A DNA stretch of 64,000 bases from Maribacter aquivivus (GTDB taxonomy: Bacteria > Bacteroidota > Bacteroidia > Flavobacteriales > Flavobacteriaceae). The notes under the pieces were generated by a model. The model was not told the DNA's origin. It searched no databases and saw only the letters and a program-made list of their open reading frames with translations. The translations under genes were made by a program, and so were the position numbers. Positions 16,730-23,392 of this stretch are shown piece after piece. The stretch covers positions 1,674,001 through 1,738,000 of the forward strand of contig NZ_FQZX01000001.1 in NCBI RefSeq assembly GCF_900142175.1. The letters are read 5' to 3'. Position 1 is the first letter of the stretch, and every line of letters begins with the position of its first letter.

Positions 16730-16750
16730 TACTTACACCTTGTTGTGCGT
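16730..16750. repeat. Minimal 21-bp junction between cassettes B and C
   Basis: TACTTACA (the B terminus, 16730-16737) is joined through only three bases to TGTTGTGCGT (the C terminus, 16741-16750). The long palindrome present at the other junctions is missing. Either its core was deleted or this is the minimal retained form. Confidence 0.6.
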
Positions 16751-16918
16751 TCGTTTTTTTATTCGGTTAACAATTTCAAATCCCAAATATTCTTTCAGTT
16801 TTGGAAATTTGTATCTGTAATATTCATTCCAATAACTTATCATTCTACTTTATGTCTGTTGCCAATACATAGGGTTTTCATCTCTAAATTCAGCGCAAAA
16901 GTCCAGAGTGTTTTCATT
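16733..16918 (-). pseudogene. Disconnected C-terminal part of cassette gene C
   Basis: In the frame ending at the TAA 16735-16733 there are 61 protein-like codons directly after the cassette C open frame: NENTLDFCAEFRDENPMYWQQ, then one TAA (about 16849-16855), then SRMISYWNEYYRYKFPKL and on to EIVNRIKKRTHNKV. The composition (WNEYYRYKFP, YLGFEIV) is typical of coding sequence and fits as the natural C-terminus of gene C. A frameshift at about 16918 and one in-frame stop separate the pieces. The last codons run into the cassette terminus. Confidence 0.6.
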
Positions 16919-17364
16919 TACTTTTTGTCAATAATCGGAAGTAGTTCATAGATGTATTCTCCAATTAATTGAATTAGAAAAGGAACTGTCCATTTTTCTA
17001 AATTATCCGATAATAAATTCAGCCTTTCTTCTCTTATATGTCCATTATGATGTCTCAAATAAATACAATTTAAGATGTCTTTTTGTTTGTCCGTCAGAGT
17101 CTTTTCTAATTCTGGATTTGGCTCGTCAAAGTAAAGTCTGTATGGAATTGTCAAAGTTTCATTGTCAAGTACTACATCCAACTCATTTTCGTGAATCAGA
17201 TTGTCAACCTGGTGAATTGTTCCGTCAAAGGGTTTTACTTTATTATTGTCAAATGGAATGATTTTTAAAACTGCATTTAAATCCGAATACAGTTTTTTCG
17301 GGAAAGATTTGGTAAGTCTTTCCTTATATTCAGATTTTATATTTCGCTTAAATATCTTTAGCAT
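16918..17364 (-). CDS. Cassette gene C: unknown protein, probably truncated by frameshift
   Basis: 148 residues, no signal or membrane segment. It contains LTIPYRLYFDEPNPELEKTLTDKQKDILNCIYLRHHNGHIREERLNLL, then WTVPFLIQLIGEYIYELLPIIDKK. This looks like a family of cytoplasmic helical proteins of unknown function that carry an RHHNG motif and a C-terminal YW..YY region. That last region is present downstream but out of frame (see the pseudogene at 16733-16918), so the annotated frame probably lacks its last 60 residues or so. The cassette termini are TGTTGTGCGT (16741-16750) and ACGCACAACA (17382-17391), the longest match of the array at 10 bases. Confidence 0.55.
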   Translation of the reverse strand: MLKIFKRNIKSEYKERLTKSFPKKLYSDLNAVLKIIPFDNNKVKPFDGTIHQVDNLIHENELDVVLDNETLTIPYRLYFDEPNPELEKTLTDKQKDILNCIYLRHHNGHIREERLNLLSDNLEKWTVPFLIQLIGEYIYELLPIIDKK

Positions 17365-17381
17365 TTCGGTTTTCTCAAATG

Positions 17382-17582
17382 ACGCACAACACAGTACCTA
17401 AGCGTAGTGCGGTAGTAAGGAAACTTTTCGTTTCCGTCCGCGCACGAAGCTAAAGCTTATTGTTTAGTTTTATTTTTTCTTGTCTAAAGCTAAATCCTTA
17501 AGATTTAGCGACTTTATAAATATACACAGACCTTTCGGTTTTGCCCTAAAGTCCGCATTACGTTTAGGCTGTGTTAGCCATA
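17382..17582. repeat. attC-like palindromic spacer (site 2) between cassettes C and D
   Basis: Left arm CACAACACAGTACCTAAGCG and onward to GTAGTGCGG; right arm, on the other strand, TAACACAGCCTAAACGTAATGCGG. They pair over more than 20 bases with two extra bases (TA) on the left. The inner block around 17466-17540 carries the hairpin CTAAATCCTTAAGATTTAG shared in position with sites 0, 3 and 4. A second inner stem lies near 17411-17445. Confidence 0.75.
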
Positions 17583-17586
17583 GTTT

Positions 17587-18276
17587 TTATTTCCGGAATA
17601 TTACTTTGTGAATCCTTAACTCAATTTTTGTCCCACCGATTCCAGTCTTTTCCATAAAGTGCATTCCCATCGGTTTTCCAATATCCACTTTCTCTATTCT
17701 CGATAAGTAATAATCTGCGTCTCTTTCAGAAAATTTTGCTAGTGATTTTAATTTTAAATCTCGAACCATTTTGGCAAAATCCCTTCCATTAATTGGCTCG
17801 ATTTCTTTAACGACTCCAATTTCAGTTGGCAATTCCGTTTCTGTTCCATTAAAGAAATGCATACTTTTTCTAACTCGTTTTTTTGGTTTAAAACCATAAG
17901 GAGCAGGAATTAACAATTCTCTATCTTTTGTGTAATTGTTATGTGAATATTCAGAATCGGAGAAAAGTGCTTTAGTGTAAATTTTATTCTCAGATTGCTT
18001 ATAAAGTAATGAGGTTTTAAATGGATTTTTTGAATCTAATTCTTTGTTTTCAGGTTCAATTTCTAAATCGCAATCTTCAGGTAAATTGTATGTTACTTCG
18101 CAATCACAAAATCCACCGTTCGATTCCAGAATATCAATCAAGTCATCTTTGTCAATTCCATTGTTTTCAGCCCATTCAAATGTATTTCTCAATGAGTGGT
18201 CGCATCCATTCTTTTCAATCCGTTTCTCAATGAAAACGCACAATTCTGTCACTTGTTTTTCGGTAAGAATGGTCAT
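17587..18276 (-). CDS. Cassette gene D: DUF2695-type N-terminal domain fused to an unknown C-terminal domain
   Basis: 229 residues, cytoplasmic. Residues 1-65 fit DUF2695: a Cys25-x-His27 pair (CDHSLRNTFEWAENNGID) and Cys57-x-Cys59 (GGFCDCEVTYNL), likely a metal site. Residues 75-229 form a second domain with no name I can give; it contains LLIPAPYGFKPKKRVRK and GRDFAKMVRDLKLKSLAKFSERDADYYLSR. The cassette is bounded by the 9-base termini TTAGCCATA (17574-17582) and TATGGCTAA (18286-18294). The stop codon is 4 bases from one terminus and the start codon 9 bases from the other, an extremely compact unit. Confidence 0.7.
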   Translation of the reverse strand: MTILTEKQVTELCVFIEKRIEKNGCDHSLRNTFEWAENNGIDKDDLIDILESNGGFCDCEVTYNLPEDCDLEIEPENKELDSKNPFKTSLLYKQSENKIYTKALFSDSEYSHNNYTKDRELLIPAPYGFKPKKRVRKSMHFFNGTETELPTEIGVVKEIEPINGRDFAKMVRDLKLKSLAKFSERDADYYLSRIEKVDIGKPMGMHFMEKTGIGGTKIELRIHKVIFRK

Positions 18277-18285
18277 TTATTAAAT

Positions 18286-18482
18286 TATGGCTAACGGTTG
18301 AGCTATGAACAGTACGGGAGCAAACTGGCGTTTGCTTTCCGCCACGCACATAGCGAAATCTTTTTGTTTTGATTATTTTTTCCTGTCCAAAGCAAAATCC
18401 CAAAGATTTTGCGGACTTTATAAAAATACACAAACCCTGCGACTAAGCCCGAAGCCCGTATTGTTTATAGGTTGTGTAGCCA
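18286..18482. repeat. attC-like palindromic spacer (site 3) between cassettes D and E
   Basis: Left arm GGCTAACGGTTGAGCTATG and on to AACAGTACGGG; right arm on the other strand GGCTACACAACCTATAAAC and AATACGGG. The left arm has about three extra unpaired bases. The inner block (about 18358-18430) contains GCAAAATCCCAAAGATTTTGC, a perfect small hairpin identical to that of site 4. Confidence 0.75.
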
Positions 18483-18485
18483 GTT

Positions 18486-18989
18486 TTATTTATTTTTCAA
18501 TAATTCAGTTTCCAAATTGTCTTTTGCTTCGGAATAACCCATTCCTTTCGTTATTGGATTTCCGTCAGAATCCAAAATCACAAAATATGGCTGAACATTG
18601 GATTTAAAATTCTCCTTTTGATAATCAGACCATTTTTTTCCAACTTTTTTATCGTCAACATATAACCAAACATTGATATAGTCATTTTGCATTGTTTGGA
18701 ATAGGGTCTCATTTTTCATTATCAAGTCCGATTCTATTTTCCGTCCGTTAATTACTGCGTAACCAGTAAAATATAAGAGTATAGGCTTTTTTTCAGTTTG
18801 TGCTTTTTCAATTCCATAATCCAAGTCCTTTAAAATTCGTAGCTCAGAATTCAGATGTTCTTCTTGTTTTTTTCCTTTTTCTATTGCGTTTTGAATATCA
18901 GATTCAGTTGGGAATTCAATTTTATGATTCGGATTTTTACAGTTTAAAAAAGTAAAAATTATTAAATTAAGTAAGAATAGTTTTTTCAT
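18486..18989 (-). CDS. Cassette gene E: thioredoxin-fold lipoprotein lacking the active-site cysteines
   Basis: 167 residues from the ATG at 18989; a longer reading would start at a TTG at 19007. Lipobox FLNC (Cys17). The region 66-160 follows the thioredoxin-like pattern of DsbD C-terminal and thioredoxin_7 proteins: KKPILLYFTGYA, VWLYVDD, and the cis-Pro segment NVQPYFVILDSDGNPI. Where the family has YACVNCRK, this protein has YAVINGRK (77-84), so both redox cysteines are replaced (Val79, Gly82). It cannot do classical disulfide exchange and is more likely a binding or chaperone protein. Cassette termini are TGTAGCCA (18475-18482) and TGGCTACA (19010-19017). Confidence 0.75.
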   Translation of the reverse strand: MKKLFLLNLIIFTFLNCKNPNHKIEFPTESDIQNAIEKGKKQEEHLNSELRILKDLDYGIEKAQTEKKPILLYFTGYAVINGRKIESDLIMKNETLFQTMQNDYINVWLYVDDKKVGKKWSDYQKENFKSNVQPYFVILDSDGNPITKGMGYSEAKDNLETELLKNK

Positions 18990-19009
18990 TTGAACAATGT
19001 ATCTCAAAT

Positions 19010-19211
19010 TGGCTACAACGGTCAGGCTATGCGCAGTGTGGGTTTTGATTTACAATTCCCAATGCGCCACTACTCGTAGCCAAATCTTTTTGTTTTGATT
19101 TATTTTTTCTGTCCAAAGCAAAATCCCAAAGATTTTGCGACCTCATAAAAATACGCAAACCCAGCGAATAATCACCTTAGCCCACATTACGTATAGGCAT
19201 TGTTACCCAAC
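19010..19211. repeat. attC-like palindromic spacer (site 4) between cassettes E and F
   Basis: Left arm GGCTACAACGGTCAGGCTATG and on to GCAGTGTGGG; right arm on the other strand GGGTAACAATGCCTATACG and TAATGTGGG. The left arm carries about four extra bases. The inner hairpin GCAAAATCCCAAAGATTTTGC (19119-19139) is identical to that of site 3. With cassette F's 110-base tail (19212-19321), the whole gene-free gap is 19008-19321; I see nothing else in it. Confidence 0.75.
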
Positions 19212-19321
19212 GTTTTTTCCGCCCGAGTTAGCTTTTTATTAGAATGGCAAGTCCATTAACACAACAGTTGCGTTTGAGTAAGGTCCATCTGCGCAAACTT
19301 GCTTAGAAGGCTTTTTTTGGT

Positions 19322-19783
19322 TTATAGTTGGTAGCTAATTACACCGAGAATGATTAGAATAAAGTCTATCAAAACAGCTTTTTTTAAGTTCAGCTTAGAG
19401 GTTATGATTTTATACCCAATGATAATTCCGACAAGTGCTAAAACATTATGAAGAATCAATATCCAATCGGCTATGCGAAAAGTCGGGTAATAATCGGTAA
19501 TATGATAACGATATAATAAATAAATACTAAGCCAGAACCAAAAGAGATTAATAAGAATAATGAATAGACCGATTATTTTATGCTTCTTTAAGAAGACTAG
19601 GCATGAAACGGAGGTTAAAATCAGAATCAGAATTGTACCGTAAATAACTAAGTCCATCCACAATCTAACATTCTCTATTTCTGGGACAGTTTTATTTAAT
19701 ATTGACCCTGCAGAGAAAAAAAGTATTAGCGACAACACAAGAAAAATAATTGAATGATTTATAATAATTTTTCTTTTGGTCAT
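19322..19783 (-). CDS. Cassette gene F: four-helix membrane protein of unknown function
   Basis: 153 residues with four predicted transmembrane segments (about 9-28, 44-66, 70-92 and 107-150, the last probably split in two). Loops are short and carry no catalytic motif; N- and C-terminal ends are basic. I do not recognise the family. It is the first gene of the array in transcription order. Termini: TTACCCAAC (19203-19211) and GTTGGGTAA (19795-19803), nine matching bases. Unlike the other cassettes it has a 110-base non-coding tail before its downstream terminus. Confidence 0.6.
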   Translation of the reverse strand: MTKRKIIINHSIIFLVLSLILFFSAGSILNKTVPEIENVRLWMDLVIYGTILILILTSVSCLVFLKKHKIIGLFIILINLFWFWLSIYLLYRYHITDYYPTFRIADWILILHNVLALVGIIIGYKIITSKLNLKKAVLIDFILIILGVISYQL

Positions 19784-19797
19784 TTGTTCAAAATGTT

Positions 19798-19847
19798 GGG
19801 TAAATAAGAAATAAACGTACCTAGGTACGTTTATTTCTTATTTACCC
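19798..19847. repeat. Perfect 50-bp palindrome at the upstream edge of the cassette array
   Basis: The two 25-base arms are exactly complementary with no loop: GGGTAAATAAGAAATAAACG and TACCT on the left, its inverse on the right, centred on CCTAGG between 19822 and 19823. Its outer ends GGGTAAA/TTTACCC overlap cassette F's terminus. There is no T run after either arm, so a simple terminator is not obvious. It could form a cruciform or be a recombination or protein-binding site. Confidence 0.9.
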
Positions 19848-19965
19848 GTAATTTAATCAAATCTTCTAAAGTATCAATGAATACGGTTGCTTAGTGGTGT
19901 TTGCCCGTATAATATGTGTATAATATATGTTTGTAAACGACTAAATTTTATTATTACTTGGTCAT

Positions 19966-20751
19966 CTAAAGAGATTTTAGAAGTCCGCCATCAATAGGAA
20001 TATTTGTTCCAGTTATATAAGCTGCATTATCAGATGCCAAGAAGGCTGCTAAAAAACCATATTCTTCTGGGTTACCTATACGTTTCAATGCCACTCTAGA
20101 TTCCATATCTTTTCGTACTTGGCTTTGTTCTACACCTAATTGCTCTGCTTTTTTTGCATTAAGTTGCGTAATACGGTCCGTATCAAAATAACCGGTGAGT
20201 ATGCTATTTACTGTAATGTTGTGTTTGCCAACATCTGTAGCCAAAGTTTTTGCCCACGTTACTACGGCAGCCCTAATAGAATTTGAGAGCGCTAAGTACG
20301 ATAGTGGTTCTTTCACTGAAACTGAGGCAACATTTATAACTCTACCCCAATTCTTTTGCATCATAGACTGTAGTGCCAATTCTGTTGTATAGACCACGGT
20401 TTTAAACAAGAGATCAAAAGCTTCTTGGTAATCATCTACTTTTTTTTCCAATGCACTACCAGCAGATGGCCCTTGTGTATTATTTATCAAAATGTCTACT
20501 GTATTTTTTTCGAAAAAATTGCTAATTACGCTTTTGTAATCCTTAAAATTATTGAAATCTACTGCAAGATATTGGTGCTGCTGTCCTTGGTTTGTAGGCA
20601 ATTCATTTACTATGTTATGTAACTTCTCTTCACTGTGCGACATTAGGGTTACACTAGCGCCACTTGCCGCTAATTGTTGTGCTATGGCTTTACCAATACC
20701 ACCACTACTACCACCAACTAATGCTTTTTTATTTTTTAACGATATGTTCAT
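19966..20751 (-). CDS. SDR-family oxidoreductase with non-classical catalytic site
   Basis: 261 residues, Rossmann fold. The nucleotide motif GGSSGGIG (13-20) stands for TGxxxGxG, NNTQGP (90-95) for NNAG, and the serine strand is NVASVS (140-145). The catalytic YxxxK region reads YLALSNSIR: Tyr152 is present but the Lys position (156) is Ser. The C-terminal IDGG is conserved. It therefore belongs to the divergent SDR branch with an LSNS motif, usually annotated as 3-oxoacyl-ACP reductase-like, and its substrate is unknown. It lies 53 bases after the cupin gene on the same strand and is probably in one operon with it. Confidence 0.85.
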   Translation of the reverse strand: MNISLKNKKALVGGSSGGIGKAIAQQLAASGASVTLMSHSEEKLHNIVNELPTNQGQQHQYLAVDFNNFKDYKSVISNFFEKNTVDILINNTQGPSAGSALEKKVDDYQEAFDLLFKTVVYTTELALQSMMQKNWGRVINVASVSVKEPLSYLALSNSIRAAVVTWAKTLATDVGKHNITVNSILTGYFDTDRITQLNAKKAEQLGVEQSQVRKDMESRVALKRIGNPEEYGFLAAFLASDNAAYITGTNIPIDGGLLKSL

Positions 20752-20804
20752 TTCTTATTTTTTAGATTGGGTAACTGAGCGTAGTCAAAGTAAACAACCA
20801 ATAA

Positions 20805-21122
20805 CTAACGATACTCTTCTCGTGTAGGACTAAATACATCTAACAATTTACAAGCGGTCAAGGCAATACCACTATGTTTTAGATGCGGTGCAATTATTAC
20901 AATATCACCTGGTCCGTACACTTTTGTGGTTCCATCTAAAGTGAATTCAAAATCACCTTCCATAACATGCATAATCTGCTCGTTCATGTGAGAATGTTCA
21001 GGTACTGTGGCACCTTTTTCTACATCCCAAAATGCCATACTCATGTTTTCAGAATGTACCAATTTGCCATGTAAACCGGGCATAATTTCTTTTGAGGGTA
21101 TGGTAGATAGATTCAAGTTCAT
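20805..21122 (-). CDS. Small single-domain cupin
   Basis: 105 residues. Cupin motif 1 is complete: PEHSHMNEQIMHVMEGDFEF with metal ligands His43, His45 and Glu48. Motif 2 is PGDIVIIAPHLKHSG with His83. This is a metal-binding beta barrel without further domains, probably cytoplasmic. Small cupins next to an SDR gene often act on the same small metabolite as isomerase, dioxygenase or sensor, but the substrate cannot be told. It is the first gene of the minus-strand pair. Confidence 0.85.
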   Translation of the reverse strand: MNLNLSTIPSKEIMPGLHGKLVHSENMSMAFWDVEKGATVPEHSHMNEQIMHVMEGDFEFTLDGTTKVYGPGDIVIIAPHLKHSGIALTACKLLDVFSPTREEYR

Positions 21123-21201
21123 TGATTGTTTATTTTTAAACTAAAGATACTCGAATCTATCGCAATTGTAAAGTAGTTGTGCTCAAAGTGCACTTTTAAA
21201 T

Positions 21202-23391
21202 TTAGTTTTTGGTAGGTGAATTGTCAATATAATCCCACCCAATAACTACAAATTCGCAACGTCGGTTCCACTCATGGTCTTCTTCTGAACAGGCTTCTTC
21301 TGTTGCACAAACTACAATTGGTTTTGACTCTCCGTATCCTTTTGAAACCACTCTGCCAGATTCAATTCCGTTTTTAATTAAGAAGTCTTTGGCAGAATCT
21401 GCACGTTTTTGAGATAGGTCTTTGTTATACCCTTTATTACCGCGAATATCTGTATGTGTGCCAATTTCTATAATCATACCTGGGTTCTTTTTCATGATAT
21501 CGATTACGGTCTGCAATCGTTCGCGCGACTCTCTTCTTAGGTACCAAAGGCTATAGTCGAAATGTATTTCTTCGGTCTGTATAACGGTGCGATCTGCATC
21601 TTTTACAAGTGCATTTTCTGTCTGTATGGCATCTTCTATTTTCTTTGCCAATGCTTTTTCTGCCTTTGCTTTTTCAGCTATGCGCTGTTGAGTTAAACGT
21701 GCTGCTTCTTCAATACCTTGTTTTTCTGCTAACAGTGCCGCTTTTTTAGCTGCCTCTAACTTTTTAGCAGCTATCTGTTCTGTACGTAGCTTTTCGGCTT
21801 TTTGCTTTTCTTGTAATGCAAGTGCTGCTGTTTTTTGTTTTTCTAGGATGGAATATAGGTCCATAGAAGCATCATGTTCGGTATTTCTTTCTTTTGTACT
21901 GCGGATGTTCTTGGCATTACCTTCATAACCGTCTTTTTCTGCTTTTACTTCGTAGGATGCTTCACAGACAATGTCAAAATCAAACGCGCCATTTTCTTTG
22001 GTAATGCATGTTGATATTACCTCGTTTTCTGCATTTAGTAATGTCACTTTTGCAAAGGCTAATGGTAGGGTAGTGGTACGATCTGTTATAATACCGGTAA
22101 TAAATTGTTCACAATCTTCAATTGATAACTCTTTGGTTACGCTAAAACTATAGATATCATCACTTCCCTTGCCAGATGGTCTGTTACTTGCAAAATAACC
22201 CGATGCATTATCAGTATTTAATACATACGAGAAATCATCATAACCACTGTTTACAGGTAACCCTAAATTATCTGGATGCTGAAAAGTGCCATTCTTATTT
22301 TTAGAAACAAAGACATCTAAAAGTCCGAAGCCTGGGTGTCCGTTCGATGAAAAATAAAGAGAATTATCCGAAGATATAAAAGGGAATTGCTCCTTCTTGT
22401 CTGTATTAATTACACTACCTAAATTAACAGGAGTGCTAAACGTATTATCAGTTTGTAAGCTTGTTTCATAAATGTCAAAAGAACCGAATCCGCCAGGTCT
22501 ATCCGAAGAAAAATATAATTTTGTACCATCGGCATTTAAAGCGGGGTGCTCATTAGAATACTCATCGCTATTGAATGAGAGCTCGGTAATATTCTTCCAT
22601 TCGCCATCAACTAAACTAGCGCTGTAAATTTTTAAATTAGATACCTTTTGATCATCGGTTTTACGCTTACCATGGTTATAGTTGTTACGGGTAAAGTACA
22701 TGTTGTTTCCGTTGGGTGAAACCGTAAAAGAGCCTTCGTGCAGTTTTGTATTAATAGTATTCGATAAGCTAACGCTAATACTATCGCCCAGTTGTTCTTG
22801 ATCTATTGGGTGTGTGTAAATATCTAGATACTGCTGATTGTTCCACCGGTATGTTTTCGAAGCTGATTTTTTATGTGCTGCAGTGTACCAAATGGCATCA
22901 CCAACGTGCATTGCCCCAAATTCTGATGTAGTCGTGTTCAGGTTACTGTTAACAATTGCGAAACGATCACCAATTGCTTTTACATTTTCTAGGTATATAC
23001 TTTCTTCTTTCAATTGTTGCAATAGCGCCGTATTACCTTCTTTGGTGTAATAATCAAAAAATACCTGTGCGGCTTCATCATATTCACCAATGGCTTTTAA
23101 AGACTGGTTTAGCTTAAAATAATATTGCTCATCTACCGTATCGCCATAATTAGAAATAAGGTAGCGATACCAACGTGCCGAAGCATTTAGATCAAAAGTA
23201 TGGTAATAGCTATCTGCCAAGTTTTTTACGACCAGACTGCTTTTGTTGCTAGGTAATGCCGCTTCATACAAAGCAATGGCATCTGCATAATATTTCTTTT
23301 CAAATAGGTCGTTGGCACGTATTAAGTCTTGTGACCAGACAGATTGAAAAATTCCTAAAAATAGGATGATATAAATATGTAAGTTTTTCAT
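21202..23391 (-). CDS. PorE-like OmpA-family protein (TPR, PD40 propeller, regulatory domain, OmpA C)
   Basis: 729 residues from the ATG at 23391 (MKNLHIYIILFLGIFQSVWSQ, a signal peptide), one base after the upstream stop codon; the longer reading from 23418 would overlap it. Domain order: TPR-like helices (20-130), PD40 beta-propeller blades (about 190-430, with LYFSSDRPGGFGSFDIYE and GYFASNRPSGKGSDDIY), a CarboxypepD_reg-like domain (435-510), a long Ala/Lys/Glu-rich coiled coil (525-605), and an OmpA peptidoglycan-binding domain (about 615-720, THTDIRGN, NKDLSQKRADSAKDFL). This order is that of PorE from the type IX secretion system. It should link the secretion machine at the outer membrane to peptidoglycan. 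Confidence 0.9.
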   Translation of the reverse strand: MKNLHIYIILFLGIFQSVWSQDLIRANDLFEKKYYADAIALYEAALPSNKSSLVVKNLADSYYHTFDLNASARWYRYLISNYGDTVDEQYYFKLNQSLKAIGEYDEAAQVFFDYYTKEGNTALLQQLKEESIYLENVKAIGDRFAIVNSNLNTTTSEFGAMHVGDAIWYTAAHKKSASKTYRWNNQQYLDIYTHPIDQEQLGDSISVSLSNTINTKLHEGSFTVSPNGNNMYFTRNNYNHGKRKTDDQKVSNLKIYSASLVDGEWKNITELSFNSDEYSNEHPALNADGTKLYFSSDRPGGFGSFDIYETSLQTDNTFSTPVNLGSVINTDKKEQFPFISSDNSLYFSSNGHPGFGLLDVFVSKNKNGTFQHPDNLGLPVNSGYDDFSYVLNTDNASGYFASNRPSGKGSDDIYSFSVTKELSIEDCEQFITGIITDRTTTLPLAFAKVTLLNAENEVISTCITKENGAFDFDIVCEASYEVKAEKDGYEGNAKNIRSTKERNTEHDASMDLYSILEKQKTAALALQEKQKAEKLRTEQIAAKKLEAAKKAALLAEKQGIEEAARLTQQRIAEKAKAEKALAKKIEDAIQTENALVKDADRTVIQTEEIHFDYSLWYLRRESRERLQTVIDIMKKNPGMIIEIGTHTDIRGNKGYNKDLSQKRADSAKDFLIKNGIESGRVVSKGYGESKPIVVCATEEACSEEDHEWNRRCEFVVIGWDYIDNSPTKN

Positions 23392-23392
23392 T

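Noticed and set aside
16745..16951. 68-codon plus-strand frame between cassettes B and C
   Set aside because: It is antisense to the broken C-terminal part of gene C, which has the better coding character.
15293..19211. CRISPR array
   Set aside because: The repeats are about 200 bases, palindromic and diverged, and separate protein genes; there are no short identical direct repeats with uniform spacers and no cas genes.
15293..19847. A classical integron with intI, attI and canonical attC sites
   Set aside because: No tyrosine recombinase gene is in the window, and the termini keep only AAC/GTT of the RYYYAAC/GTTRRRY core. The array is therefore described as integron-like, not as an integron.
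19798..19847. Simple intrinsic terminator for the palindrome
   Set aside because: Neither side has a T run after the stem, there is no loop, and the arms are AT-rich; possible but not supported.
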